Assembly (NCBI GenBank): GCA_003254925.1
Contig: QANZ01053322.1
Span: 1-64,000 of the forward strand
Reading direction: 5' to 3'
DNA length: 64,000 nucleotides
Source of the DNA: Chamaecrista fasciculata
Taxonomy: Eukaryota > Streptophyta > Magnoliopsida > Fabales > Fabaceae
The position numbers and the translations under genes are program-made. Below are positions 12,355-23,778 of this stretch, piece by piece. The stretch's first letter is position 1. Each line of letters starts with the position of its first letter. Under the pieces are notes generated by a model. It saw only the letters and a program-made list of their open reading frames with translations. It did not search any database and was not told where the DNA came from.

Positions 12355-15300
12355 TTTTTTTTTTTTACATGAAAGAGGAAACTAGCAGAAAAGCAAAACG
12401 AAAAACTTAAACAGGGACCATCCTGGGAAGTGCAACCCCAGCAAGATCATCCTGAAGAATAGAGAAACAAGCACGAGGAGGAACATCATAGAGCTTCAAC
12501 CCAACATCAGAAAACAGAGCATGATTGGCCATTGCATCAGCGACCCTATTCCCTTCACGACGAGTGTGAGTGAGGCGAGTCTCCCAATTCCGACTTAGCA
12601 GAGCTTTAATCCTATAAATAAGACCATGAAACTGATGGGAAAGAGCGCACCCACTTTTCACTAGATTCACCGCCACTGCAGAGTCACTCTCCACCCACAG
12701 CTTCCTACAACCCATCCCCCACGCCGTATCCAGCCCACAGTAAATTCCCCAAAGCTCAGCGGCAAGAACAGAGCTCGAACCAAGGTACTTCGTGTATCCC
12801 TTAACCCAGCTGCCACTACAGTCCCGGATAACACCTCCGCAGGCCGTCCGGTTACCACCCTCCACGCAGGCACCATCAGAGTTACACTTCATCCAACCAT
12901 TGTCAGGAAACGTCCAGCTGATCAAATGCTCCACACGGCCAACTCTAGCCTTCGCCAAAGTAATATTGTTAATTTGAATGCTGCGAGCCTGATGCACAAT
13001 ACCCTCGATGATCTGACTTGGAGAACGAACCTCATTCGAAAAAATAGCAGTATTTCTTTCCTTCCAAATGGTCCAAACAATAATAGCAAAAACACTTCTC
13101 CACTCCAGCCCTTCCCAAATTATTTTAGAACGAAGGTTCATGATGATCCAACTCTTCATATCGGCATGCTTGAAAACATCCCATCCATCCGGCAGAACAA
13201 AATTTTTCCAAATAGCTTGAGCAGCGTAGCAGTCGCGAAGGGCATGAAGGTTACTCTCAAAAGCACAAACACAACGTTGGCACACGTCTGAAGCACACAT
13301 GCCTCTACTCATTCTGTTCCCATTGGTCAAGAGCTTCTCCTTCGCAGCTAACCAGAGACAAGACTTGATGCGTTGGGGACCATCCCATTTCCAGATAAGA
13401 TGCCAAAGATCATCCTTCGGAGGACACGAACCTTTCTCAAGGGACTTGTAGGCACTATTAACAGTGAAATTTTGGTCTTTACTAAACTTCCAAGTCACCC
13501 TATCCTCACCGTCATCAGGACCTGGCGGAAGAACAGAAGCAAGACGCATCAGAACACGCGTTGGCAGATAAGCGCGCAGCTCGGTCCAATTCCAATCCCC
13601 ATCAACGGAGATATAAGAGTTTACTTTCCTCCCCAAATCTCCATGATGAACATAATCACCATAATTTGCAACCAGAGGCTCATTCTCCAACCAAACGTCA
13701 GTCCAAAAATTAGTAGAAGACCCATCCCCTATATGCCATTTAACACCATCAAGGACATACTTCCAAACCTTTCGGATACCCCTCTAGGCATTGGACTCCA
13801 CATTTCTCGTTTCCACACGGGGAATAAAATCATCTCCACATTTATACTTAGCTCTCAGAATTTGAACCCATAGCTTGTCCCTTCTAGTGGTAAGCTCCCA
13901 ACCCAACTTCATCATGAAAGCTATGTTCATTTTCCTAGAGGATTTGATGCCCAGACATCCATTCTTTTTGGGCCACGTAAGATTCTCCCAAGCAACAAGA
14001 TGAGGTTTCTTACTTCCCTCAATCGACCCCCAAAGAAAAGAACGACTCATTCTGTCAATATCATCACAAATGCTCAAAGGAAGAGTAGACGATTGCATGT
14101 AATAAATAGCAATTGTATTAAGAACAGATTGCACAAGGGTTGCTCTCCCGGCAAAGGCCAGCTTCTTTAACTTCCAAACACTCAGCCTTTTTCGAACCTT
14201 ATCAAGAACAAATTGGTAAGTATTTCTGTTGACCCGCTTATGGTGCATGGGCAGGCCGAGATACTTACCCAAGTTGCCAGATAACCTAAAGCCAGATAAT
14301 CTACTGAGATCCTCCTTGATAACATGGTTAGTATTTTGAGAACAAAACAAAGTTGTTTTTTCCAAGCTAACCTTCAACCCGGAAGAACTGCAGAACGAAT
14401 CCAAGCATCTTTTGACAATCAACAACTGGTCCTGAGAAGCATTAGCAAATAAGAACAGATCATCTGCAAAGAAAAGGTGAGAAATTTGGGGGCCTCTTTT
14501 CGACAGAGAAATCGGTTTCCAATTACCATCACTGATAGCATCCCGAATAACATGACCAAGTCTCTCCATACAAAGAACAAAAAGATACGGCGAGAGGGGA
14601 TCTCCCTGCCGAATACCTCTTTCCATTTTAAAAGGATTGGAAAGGGAACCATTCCACATAATTCTCATGTTGGCCGAGGTAACACATTTCATAATCACAT
14701 AAATAAAGTGATGAGAAAGACCAATTTGACGGAGGGTGTCTTCAAGGAAAACCCAATTAACACGATCATAAGCTTTTTCCAAATCAACCTTGATTGCCAT
14801 TTGACCTTTGTTGCCTTTTTTCCTTTCCATAAAATGAAGAATCTCTTGAGCAATAATTATATTATCCGTACTAGATCGCCCACCAACAAAACTGGCTTGG
14901 GTATGACTAACCAGAAAGTCCATATAGTTCCTCAGACGAAGAGCAATAATTTTCGTGATGATTTTAAAGATGACATTACAAAGCGAAATAGGCCTCAGCT
15001 GCCGAATCTCCTCCGGAACGTCCACTTTAGGAATTAACACAAGCATCGTATCATTCACACTTTCAATGCAGGTAGGGTCATGGAAACAATTAATGATAAA
15101 GTTGCAAACAGTATCACCAATAATGTCCCAACTGTTCTGAAAGAAAGCCACATGAATGCCATCCGGACCAGGAGATTTAGCGGGAGCCATACTGAAGACA
15201 GCATTCCTCACATCCTCCTTCGTAACTTCCGATTGAATTTCAATTAAAGCTTCCTCCGAAAGGCAAGGAAAATTACACCTTGTAACCAAATTCTCCTCAG

Positions 15301-15604
15301 TGGCAGAGCCGTCCTCAGAGTAAAGACGAGTAAAATAATCAACAGTCATATTGGTGAGCTCAGCCTGATCCGAGATCCAGACTCCCTCATCGTTCTTTAA
15401 CATATCAATGCAACGTTTCCTCTGCTTCATCTTCACATAAGAATGGTAGAAATGCGTATTTTTGTCACCCAAACGAAGCCAGTCACAGTTAGCTTTCTGG
15501 TGCCAGAAAATCTCTTCCTGCATAAGAATATCTTCGTACTCCTTCCATAACACCCGCTGAAGAGAAACCAGATGACTACTACCTTCTTCATTCATTCTCC
15601 TATA
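12355..15604 (-). mobile_element. 5'-truncated LINE with nearly intact RT-RNase H frame, one nonsense codon
   Basis: Minus-strand non-LTR retrotransposon ending in a poly(A) tail (T run 12355-12366). The frame 15595-12407 holds RT blocks in order: LVLIPKVDVPEEIRQLRPIS, QASFVGGRSSTDN, the AIKVDLEKAYDRVNW block with its catalytic Asp, GIRQGDPLSPYLF and LFFADDLFLF. A zf-RVT region follows (FLWGS, DVCQRC and CVCAFESNLHALRDC) and then an RNase H domain with catalytic residues in SDGA, AAELWG, ESDS and NRVADAMANHAL. A single in-frame TAG at 13784-13786 splits it into 603- and about 459-codon parts; the frame is open and in phase on both sides. The endonuclease and ORF1 are missing through 5' truncation, so it cannot move by itself. 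Confidence 0.92.
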
Positions 15605-15636
15605 GTATAATACTGTATCATATAGTTTTCTTTAGG

Positions 15637-16064
15637 CAGAAACACTATTTTGGTCCCCAAACATTGCATTGATTTTTAATTTTATCCCCCAATCTTTTTT
15701 TATTATCAATTTCATCCCTAATATTTAATATTTTGGTCAATTTTATCTTTTGTCTTACTTTTTTCAATAAATTAACTATAGAATTAATCCTATTTTGTAA
15801 TTTTCTTTTTCTATCAATTTTACATTTATATATCATTAGTCACATAAAATCAATTGTATGTTAACATTTGGCTAAAGTAAGAACAAATAAATGATAAAAT
15901 TAACCAAAATGTGAAATATTAGGACGAAATTGATGACACTAAAAAGGATTGAGAACAAAACTGAAAATTGATGTAAAGTTTAGGGATGAAATTGACAGTT
16001 AAAAAAGATTGGGAATGAAATTGAAAATTGATATAAAATCTGAGTACCAAAAAGGTACTTTTTC
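15637..16064. mobile_element. MITE with imperfect inverted arms
   Basis: The left arm CACTATTTTGGTCCCCAAAC and following TTTTTAATTTTATCCCCCAA mirror the right arm (TTGGGAATGAAATTGAAAA, then TACCAAAAAGGTACTTTTT). About 430 bp without a coding frame, next to the 5' truncation point of the LINE. Confidence 0.65.
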
Positions 16065-16306
16065 CTTGTCTTTAATTAATTGCAAATTTTTTAGTAATCA
16101 ATACATGAATACATCATATATGCATATTTAAGTTATCCAGAAGTGTAAGTTTAAATGAAAATTTTCGATAAAAAGAATGGGAAATAGAAATCCTTTCATC
16201 AGTGCTAATTAATTACCTCGGAAAGTGCATTCGCCTGGCATATGAAAGTTAGTACATACGTATATATTTATTATATCATAAGATTCTATTTCTGTATCTA
16301 TATCTA

Positions 16307-16670
16307 TCTATACTATATTATATGGCTAAATTCTATTATGGTTGGTCAAAAATAATGAATTAAAAAATTAAAAAATAAAAATAAAATACCACTCTCTCTC
16401 CCCACTCTTTTTAAAAAATAAATGAATTAAAAAATGCAAAAAAAAATCATCACTCTCTCTCCCGACTCACTCTCCCCATATGAGGTAATTTCAAATTGGT
16501 CCTAAATATTTTATTTATTTTAGATGAGTCTTACATATTTTTATAATTTCTCAAATTGGTCCCAACTTACTCCTTTATCAATATAAAAATTTAATATAAT
16601 CTTCAACTTTAAATCAATTCAAACATTACATGCATATTGGTGTCCCCGTTAGGGCACACCAAGCCCCTAG
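16307..16670 (+). mobile_element. non-autonomous Helitron-like element, first of a head-to-tail pair
   Basis: It starts with TC after a host A (TCTATACTATATTATATGGC). It ends with a hairpin (GTGTCCCCGTTAGGGCACAC) followed by CAAGCCCCTAG and then T. The TC start, a short terminal hairpin about 10 bases before CTRR, and insertion between A and T are the Helitron hallmarks. 364 bp, no coding sequence; it shares GGTTGGTCAAAAATAAT with its neighbour. Confidence 0.7.
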
Positions 16671-16970
16671 TCTATATCTATACGTGTGAGAGTGTTTTTG
16701 GTTGGTCAAAAATAATTAAACTAAAAATAAAAAAAATAAAAAATAAACATATAGATAATTGACTAACTGTATAGATAATGAGAGAGAGAAAGTAATAGAT
16801 GAGATTTAAGAAAGTGAAAATTTATTATTTAATCTTTTAATTTTTACACTTCTAACGATTTAGTCCTTGAATAATAGAAATATACTATTTAGTCACTGAA
16901 TAACCTATAAATATCAAATCAAATGTTACATACATATTTTCGTGTTCGTTAGGACACAGAAAACTCCTAG
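16671..16970 (+). mobile_element. non-autonomous Helitron-like element, second of a head-to-tail pair
   Basis: It begins TCTATATCTATACGTGTGAG immediately after the CTAG end of the preceding copy. It ends GTTCGTTAGGACACAGAAAA followed by CTCCTAG and then T. It is 300 bp and a clear relative of the first copy, but with a weaker 3' hairpin. It has no intervening host sequence. Confidence 0.65.
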
Positions 16971-17177
16971 TATATGTATATGCATGCACATGTGCACTAA
17001 TTAATGAATTAAAGTATTGAATTACTAGTAATATTTACATATATGTGTGTGGCGACGCATTGGGTTGATGAAAAGTATTAAAGAGTTAGAATTAAAGTAG
17101 AAGATGAGTATTATTATTTTAGTGTTGAGTAGTATTCTATCCTTCATGATATGACCCATCATATCCTATATATTGTG

Positions 17178-17187
17178 TATATAAATA
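17178..17187 (+). promoter_or_regulatory. TATA box of the small Cys/Lys-rich gene
   Basis: TATATAAATA lies about 115 bases before the ATG at 17303, which would give a start site near 17210-17220 and a leader of about 85-95 bases. Confidence 0.5.
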
Positions 17188-17302
17188 CTTTGAGTTCTCA
17201 CAATTTGATAGTCACAAAGCAATAGATCGAGTGTCTTAGAAGTTTTAGAAGGAAGTGAAATAAATTAAAACAAATAATATAAGATCTTTTGTGCTGAAAA
17301 AA

Positions 17303-17551
17303 ATGGAGAGGAAGTGCTGTTATTCTTCATGTGGTAATAAGAGCATTGTGACTCCGGTGAAGGAACCTTCAAAAATGGTGACTCCAAAGGTGGAAAAAGC
17401 TGAAATAAAGAAAGAAGTGGTCACTGATAATGTGATGAATACGATGAAGCCCAAGACTGAAGTGAAGAAGGAAGAAGTTGTTGCTTCTGTCAAGAAGGAG
17501 GAGAAAGAAACTGTGAAAATGAATGTTGCACGTGGTGGTTGCTGTGGCTGA
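17303..17551 (+). CDS. small Lys/Glu-rich protein with N- and C-terminal cysteine clusters, unknown function
   Basis: The 82-residue frame starts at the ATG giving MERKCCYSSCGNKS and ends with ARGGCCG. The cysteines are at the two ends only (CC and C near residues 5-10, CC at 80-81). The middle is a charged repeat-like stretch rich in KKE and VKKEE-type pairs with prolines, likely disordered. There is no signal peptide or membrane segment. A TATA box sits upstream and A+T-rich DNA with AATAAA-like signals follows at about 17597-17615. Paired terminal cysteines could bind metal or be lipidated or oxidised, but I do not recognise a family; it is not a standard metallothionein. It is A/G-rich on the coding strand, unlike neighbouring repeats. 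Confidence 0.6.
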   Translation: MERKCCYSSCGNKSIVTPVKEPSKMVTPKVEKAEIKKEVVTDNVMNTMKPKTEVKKEEVVASVKKEEKETVKMNVARGGCCG

Positions 17552-17639
17552 AAGAATCTTATATATATATATATAATCAGTAATCACTCTATCTTTAAAT
17601 AAATAATAAAATAAATAAGATGGGGTGAAGATGTTATAT

Positions 17640-17963
17640 ATAGTCTATATAATAGGGGGTCTTGGTTTTATATTTTTATTTTTAGAATGCTATTTTAGTG
17701 TGTGACGTCTAATTATATTTTGATGTTATAGTCTATAATCTTGGTTTTATATAAGTTGTCTTCAATATGCTGATTGTTGGATATGTTATTATATATTACT
17801 TTTACAAATTTAAAATTTCCAAAAAAAAAATATACAGTATGAAATATTAATATTAATTTTGAAAATATAAATGAAGTTATTGTCCCCACCAGAGCACATT
17901 TCAAGCTAGCTCCTGTTGCCTACACAACCCTTAAATCAATTAATCTTTCCTTCTTCTTTTTAA
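17640..17963. other. A+T-rich DNA downstream of the small gene
   Basis: No gene seen. A degenerate Helitron-like end is possible: TCTATATAATAGGGGGTC at about 17644 and a TTGTCCCC...GAGCAC...AAGCTAG block near 17880-17910. The match to the better copies is too weak to call. Confidence 0.3.
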
Positions 17964-18275
17964 GAGTAAATAACACTTTGGGACTGTATAGAAAATTTAG
18001 AAATTTTTATAGTTTTAATTTTAGTCCCTAGATAATATGTATCTAGGGACCTGTTTGTAATTTTTAAAAATATTGGGGATCAATATGTGTTACGTTAAAA
18101 TTACAAAATAGTTTCAAAAATTCTAACTTTTGTTAATTTTGTAACGGAATTAAAGCTCAGGATACTAAAGTGTTAACGGAGAATACCACAGGGTACCAAA
18201 GTGAAATATGACCAAACTATAGGGTACTGAAGTAAAATATCACCAAACTACAGGGTACAAAAGTATAATTTACCC
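17964..18275. mobile_element. diverged GGGTAAATT-family foldback MITE
   Basis: The left end GAGTAAATAACACTTTGGG and right end AAAGTATAATTTACCC are degenerate versions of the family termini. The right half keeps the repeated CAGGGTACCAAAGTG and CAGGGTACAAAAG blocks, while the left half has lost most of them. A flanking CTTTTTAA/CTTTTTTTA pair may be the 9-bp duplication. Confidence 0.7.
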
Positions 18276-18586
18276 CTTTTTTTATCCTAAACATATTTTT
18301 ATTAAGAGGTAAAACCTACATTTTCTTTAGATTCTTTATTTTAATTTTCATTTTTAATTTTGGCGGAGAGATATGAGTAAATTGTTGAGTTATTATTATC
18401 TTTATTAGGGCATATTTTTTGTTGTTTAACAAAGTTTTTGTGTTTGTTAATTCTTAAGCTTCTGTTTCTTTCCCCATGTCTAGAGTAAATTCACAACAAT
18501 TGAATCGCTTAGATTGAATTTGGACCAATCTCCGAATATAAATTATATGAAATATCTAAAAAATCACACTAAAATGAGGTGGATAA
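18276..18586. other. intergenic DNA, nothing recognised
   Basis: A+T-rich spacer between a MITE and a short Helitron-like element. No gene or RNA signal is visible. Confidence 0.4.
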
Positions 18587-18745
18587 TCTTATATTATATG
18601 ACTCCACCCCTTTGTCCTTTTTTCTCTATAAAGTTGGAATTTATTTTTTTTAGGCCAAAACCTCACTTAGGTCCATAATATTTACTATCAATTTTATTTT
18701 GATCCATAATATTTGCGTGACCGTTAAGGCACGCAAAGCCCCTAG
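18587..18745 (+). mobile_element. very short Helitron-like element
   Basis: It starts after a host A with TCTTATATTATATGACTCCA. It ends with a palindrome GCGTGACCGTTAAGGCACGC and then AAAGCCCCTAG followed by T. The 5' end matches the minus-strand end at 26614 and the 3' end matches 16670. Only 159 bp. Confidence 0.6.
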
Positions 18746-19066
18746 TATAATTAATGGGCTAGAGCACTAGTCCAGTAGATGTTATCGCAAAACTAATTGA
18801 AAGAGGAAAAATAATCAGTCACATTAAAAATATAATTTGAGAAAGTCCGTTTGAGATAAAAAAAATTGCTCAGCATATAGAAAAGGCCCAAAGCTAATTA
18901 ATCTCGGTGAATAATACGTAAAGCTTCATAATCATAGGATCTTTTTGCCGAATTAGTCCACATCTTCACAAACATGTTTGTTTAACTTTACGAAGCCTCT
19001 CTTTGAAATAGTGCCTATATCGTTACACCTTTTGTTGAGTTTTGGACAACATAATTATAAAAAACA

Positions 19067-20079
19067 GGGGAAAAGGAACTTTGGTATCCTGTGGTTAGGA
19101 CCGAATCCACTTTGGTACCCTGAAAGATAAAATTTGACACTTTGGCACCTTGAGGTTTGCGCCGTTAACACTTTGGTACTATGTGATTATTTTCCGTCAA
19201 GATTTAACAAAAAGTGTTGACGTGGCTCAATCTTAGCCGTCAATTTCTACTACATTTTATCCTTTAGTTTCTATTGACGCTTAAACTATATTTCACTCTT
19301 TAACAAGATTTCTTTTGTGCGTTTAGGTCCTCTCCCTTTGGTAAAAAGAATCAAAACACAACAAACTAAAAGAATTGATAGAGTTTTCTAGAATTTCATT
19401 TCAAGAACTAAAGAGTTATTAAAAAAGAAATTGTAGAAAAATCGTTAGAGATTTGATGAATCAAATTATTCAAATTTACTTTCAAAATTTCATTTAAGTA
19501 GTTGTATTTGAATATGAGTAGGACTAAATTGCAAGGATTGATATGTAATTATCTACTTTTTTCTATTTTTCGAAATTACATTTTGACCTCAAAAAGTTTT
19601 TGTAATTTTTATTTTAGTCCTCAAATATCATGATCTAGGGACTTTTTTTTTGTAAATTTTGAAACTATTTAGGAGAATTCTGTAATTTTTGCTAAAATTT
19701 TGTAAAGTTTATCTTCTCACCTTCGAACCACACAGTTTTAGGACTAAATTGCATTTTATTTTCTATATTTAGGACTAATCTATAATTTTATTCTTTTTCC
19801 AATATTTTTCAAAATTACATTTTGACCCCAAAATTTTGTTACAATTTTCATTTTAGTCCTCAAATATTATTATCTAGGGACATTTTTGAAACTATTTGGG
19901 GGCATTTTGCAATTTTTACAAAAGTGCTAACAACTTTCCGTTAACTCTTGACGGAAAATAACCACAGGGTACCAAAGTGCTAACGGCGTAAACCTCAGGG
20001 TACCAAAATGTCAAGTTTTGTCTTTCAGGGTACCAAAGTAGATTGAACTAACCATAGAGTACCAAAGTACATTTTACTC
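19067..20079. mobile_element. about 1-kb long foldback element of the GGGTAAATT/CAGGGTACCAAAG family
   Basis: The left arm (19067-19220) has ACTTTGGTATCCTGTGG, ACTTTGGTACCCTGA and TTTCCGTCAAGATTTAAC. The right arm (about 19930-20079) carries the reverse complements, including GACGGAAAATAACCACAGGG and the end CCAAAGTACATTTTACTC. The centre is A+T-rich with further internal inverted segments. It is more than twice the size of the 430-bp copies and has no transposase frame. Confidence 0.7.
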
Positions 20080-20365
20080 TAAAAAATAAAATAAAATTTG
20101 TGGAACAAAATTTAACTACAGTATCCACAAGTCATTGACAATTTAAATGTCTTAATTAATTGTTGAATAGTTACATAAAAGAATATATACCTATAAATCT
20201 AATTGGTGTCCATTACAACTCCATTTTTAGAAATAAAATTTAAATTCACAAAGAAATTAAGAAATTGAATACATGATATATACATCCCAATCTATTTTTG
20301 AACCCCCCACGTTTTGTTCTCACATTTTCACTATTTATGTACATTTTCAAAGACTCTTAAATTAA

Positions 20366-20565
20366 GGGTGTGTTTGGATTAGAAGTAGGTAATAAGAAAT
20401 GATGATTTTATGTAATGAAATGGTAATGAGAAAATTATGTAATGAAAATGTAATGAAAATGGTGTTTGGATTAGTTTGAGATGTAATGAAAAAAATAGGA
20501 TGTGAAATTATGAAAAAGGGTATGTAATGATTGTNTGAAATTATAATTCTAATCCAAACACACCC
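20366..20565. mobile_element. Tourist-like (PIF/Harbinger) MITE, 200 bp
   Basis: Termini GGGTGTGTTTGGATTAGAA and TTCTAATCCAAACACACCC form perfect 19-bp inverted repeats. TAA flanks both sides (20363-20365 and 20566-20568), the 3-bp target duplication of this superfamily. It sits just beyond the 3' end of the transporter pseudogene and contains one ambiguous base at 20535. Confidence 0.88.
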
Positions 20566-20604
20566 TAAGTATTTCTTCATTCACCAACTTCAAGCTAAGG
20601 ATAA

Positions 20605-22351
20605 CTAGACGTCATTGTTATCAATAACATCTTTGTTAGTAACAAACTTGTTCCAAAACCAATGTGTCTTCCACACTTTATTCATCTCTTCAATGGGAAC
20701 GTTCTTTGTCTCTAGAAGGAACAATGCAATGAAAATGGTCATTATGACGACAAAGACGACAAAGAAGAAGAAGAGCCCAAATTTCAAATGGCAAAGCATG
20801 GCAAGGAAGAGTTGAGCAATGACAAAGTAAACAACATGTTTACTGCAACATTGATAGCTTGTCCTGCAGAACGCACTTCAAGAGGGCATATTTCACTAGG
20901 AACCAACCAACTTAAGGGTCCCCAAGACCAAGCAAATGCTGCAACATGCGCAGATTAAGAACAAAAGAAAGTTGGCTTCCCCTTTGCTAAATGAACCTTC
21001 ACCATTGACTCCAAACTTCAAAGCTATCATGACTCCCCCAAGAATCTAAAGACAAATATAGTAATAATGTTCAATAACTAGTAATTTTTAAGAAATATTT
21101 AATATGAGACATTAAACATTAAAACATTATTTAAATAATACCTGACAAATAAACATTTAAATTCTACCTTCAAGGAATAAAATCCTTCTTCCAAACTTAT
21201 CTACAGAGAATATGGAAACCAATGTGGCTAGGACATTAACACCTCCAGAAATAACAGCAGACATGAGAGAAGCATCATCACCAAAACCAAGAGTTTTGAA
21301 GAGGACATGTGGCTAAAACATGATAACGTTAATGCCCGTAAGTTGTTGGAAGAATGGAATTAAAGAACAAAAAGTAAGATGAGGCCTATATTTAGGATGT
21401 GATATATTCTTCCACGGATGCGCTACTTGCTTAGCTGCTTCACTAGCATCGATGAGATCTTGGAGCTCTTCGTCAACATTTTTGGTTCCATGAATCTTTT
21501 GCAACATTACCTTAGCTTGATCATGTTGCTCTCTTTCAATCATAGAATTTGGTGTCTCACCCAAGAAAAGAGATCCAAGACATAACAATAATGCAGGCAC
21601 TGCTCCTATGCCTAAAGAAATTCTCCATCCATTTTCATGCTTTGCTGTCCAATAGTTTATAAGATTTGCAATCAAAATAACAATTGTTATCATCATCTGG
21701 AATCCCATGTTGAGTGCTCCTCTAATATTTGTCGGAGCCATTTCAGATAAGTACACAAGAACAGACTATCAAGATAAGAAAGAAAACAAATTAAATAAGT
21801 TCTAGGACATTATATACATAGACATATACATGCAACATCATAAAGGAAGCACTTGAAAAATGATAAGAATAATATTGTACATGTTTACTTACTTGATTAC
21901 AATAGCCGACACCAAAACCAAGCAATATACGACCAATGATAAGCATTTCAATATTCATTGCAAAGCCATTCAATAATGCACCCACAAGGAAAAATACTCC
22001 ACCTAGAAACATTGAGGGCTTACGTCAGAATAATTTTGTGGTAATGGAAGCAAAGAAAGAAGCAACTGAAGCTGCAAGGTAAAAGGAGGAAGTGAATAAT
22101 GTGAGGAGTTCGTTATCAAATTTGCCATATGTGTTCTCATGGCTAAGTCCCTCCTTCATTTGTCTATACACGGATGGAAAGAATTTGATCAAGAATGTTT
22201 CCATAGAAGTTACACCTCATGTAATCCCAAGATCATAACCAAATAGGAGGCCTCCCATAGCAGCCACAAAGCAAGTGATTAACACAAAAGCTGTGACTTT
22301 TCCATAGAAATGTTTAGCTTTATGTTGATCAACAAAAGCTCCTCCTGCCAT
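20605..22351 (-). pseudogene. STP-type monosaccharide/H+ symporter (MFS sugar transporter) pseudogene
   Basis: Three exon-like blocks follow the STP layout on the minus strand: 22351-21893, 21765-21142 and 21045-20605, with usable GT-AG borders. The N-terminus [20 protein letters not shown], the [10 protein letters not shown] block, [20 protein letters not shown], the [14 protein letters not shown] motif, and the tail [15 protein letters not shown] are typical of plasma-membrane hexose symporters. It is broken in many places. TGA follows LGIT (Gly expected) and another TGA precedes RKPSMF. A frame loss or stop follows INVIMF, TAA replaces a Gln codon near the end of exon 2, and exon 3 has shifts around the WSWGPL and [12 protein letters not shown] segments. 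All key transmembrane regions are still recognisable, so inactivation is fairly recent. No function is expected. Confidence 0.92.
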
Positions 22352-23182
22352 CTTCAATATACTCTTTTGTGTCTCTTCGAACCTTAATTAATTTTTCTTT
22401 TCTTATGCCTCAGTTAGCACAATATATTATATATGAATTAAAATTTGTTGATGATGACATTTGATGTGTTGGAAGAGGGTTTTATCAAGATAATCTATAG
22501 GCACTAAGAAAACATCATCTTTGAATCTTTTCAAACGTGTTAAATGATCATAATGTCTTAGAAATTCTTTTTACTCGAATTTGGTATTATTGCACCATTG
22601 TTGTATGTATGGATATATCCCATAAACAAACTGATTCTTTGTTTGTGAACCTCTTTTTACAATTCTTTAATAACCATTTTGATATTTTTTAAATTCATAT
22701 TATAAATAGTAAAAAATTGGTTGAAAGGATAATAATATTTTTCATCCAACTAATAAAAGTGATCTGATTTCCTAAATCAAGTTAGAGATGCAACTTCATC
22801 ATTTTAATAAAAAAAATATAAATTCCTTTTTATCATGTGGTATAAAATTATATACTATAAAAGAATTTGTTAGTTTAATTAGTATGCATTACTCCTGAAA
22901 GCATAAAAAATAAAGTACCAAAAACACATACCCATCACTTGTTAGAAAAACAAAGTATGAAGATGAAGAATATATGAGTTTTGAGGCATGAGAAGAACAT
23001 TTTCTTTTAAGAAATTATGACTGTGATATAAGGAGATCCACAATATATCTCTTTCAGGATACAACAAAACCTCTGGAACTCTTGTATTTATAAAGTACGA
23101 AAAGTCACAATAATTGAAATCTCAATTGAAGTCTTTTAATATATATATATATACACACACGCCACATATATATATATATATA
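22352..23182. other. 5' flank of the transporter pseudogene and A/T microsatellites
   Basis: No gene is seen. The former promoter region of the pseudogene is here. A TA/CA-rich simple repeat occupies about 23138-23182, directly at the Helitron terminus. Confidence 0.4.
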
Positions 23183-23327
23183 CTAGAGGCTTTGCGTGTC
23201 CTAACGGGCACGCAAATATGTATGTAAAATAAATGAGGGACTAAATTGTTAACTCAGTAAGAAAGTGTTGGAGTTGCTACCTGAAAATAAGAGAAACACT
23301 AAAACAAGAACAAATCATTAGTAATAC

Positions 23328-23614
23328 AAAATGCGTGGTCCTGGGCTGAGGCACGGATATCTCGCTTTCTTTAAGGTAATTTCACGCCTCCCACGGGTTG
23401 ATTTAGTCATATCACCCGGTGCATTGGGTACACTGACGTGTTACCTCCAGGATACAACAACCCAGTACTCGCCTGTTTGATCTATCACATCTGCACTAAG
23501 GTGATAGATAGGACTCTCACTCCCACACCACTTTCTCCATCCAAGTATACAAAATATGTGTATGTCTCTTAACTTATTTTTTACACCATATGAGTATGAC
23601 TCTATTGCCTCATT
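23328..23614. repeat. long direct repeat, left copy (LTR-like)
   Basis: This copy, starting AAAATGCGTGGTCCTGGGCT, is nearly identical to 25984-26270: only two differences are obvious over 287 bases. It runs into the N gap at 23615, so its true end is hidden. Lying 2656 bases from its partner, it may be an LTR of a retroelement read on the minus strand. Confidence 0.75.
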
Positions 23615-23778
23615 NNNNNNNNNNNNNNNNNNNNNNNNNNNNNNNNNNNNNNNNNNNNNNNNNNNNNNNNNNNNNNNNNNNNNNNNNNNNNNNNNNNNNN
23701 NNNNNNNNNNNNNNNNNNNNNNNNNNNNNNNNNNNNNNNNNNNNNNNNNNNNNNNNNNNNNNNNNNNNNNNNNNNNNN
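23615..23778. other. assembly gap (164 Ns)
   Basis: A run of Ns directly after the long direct repeat copy. Open frames drawn through it are artefacts. Confidence 0.99.
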
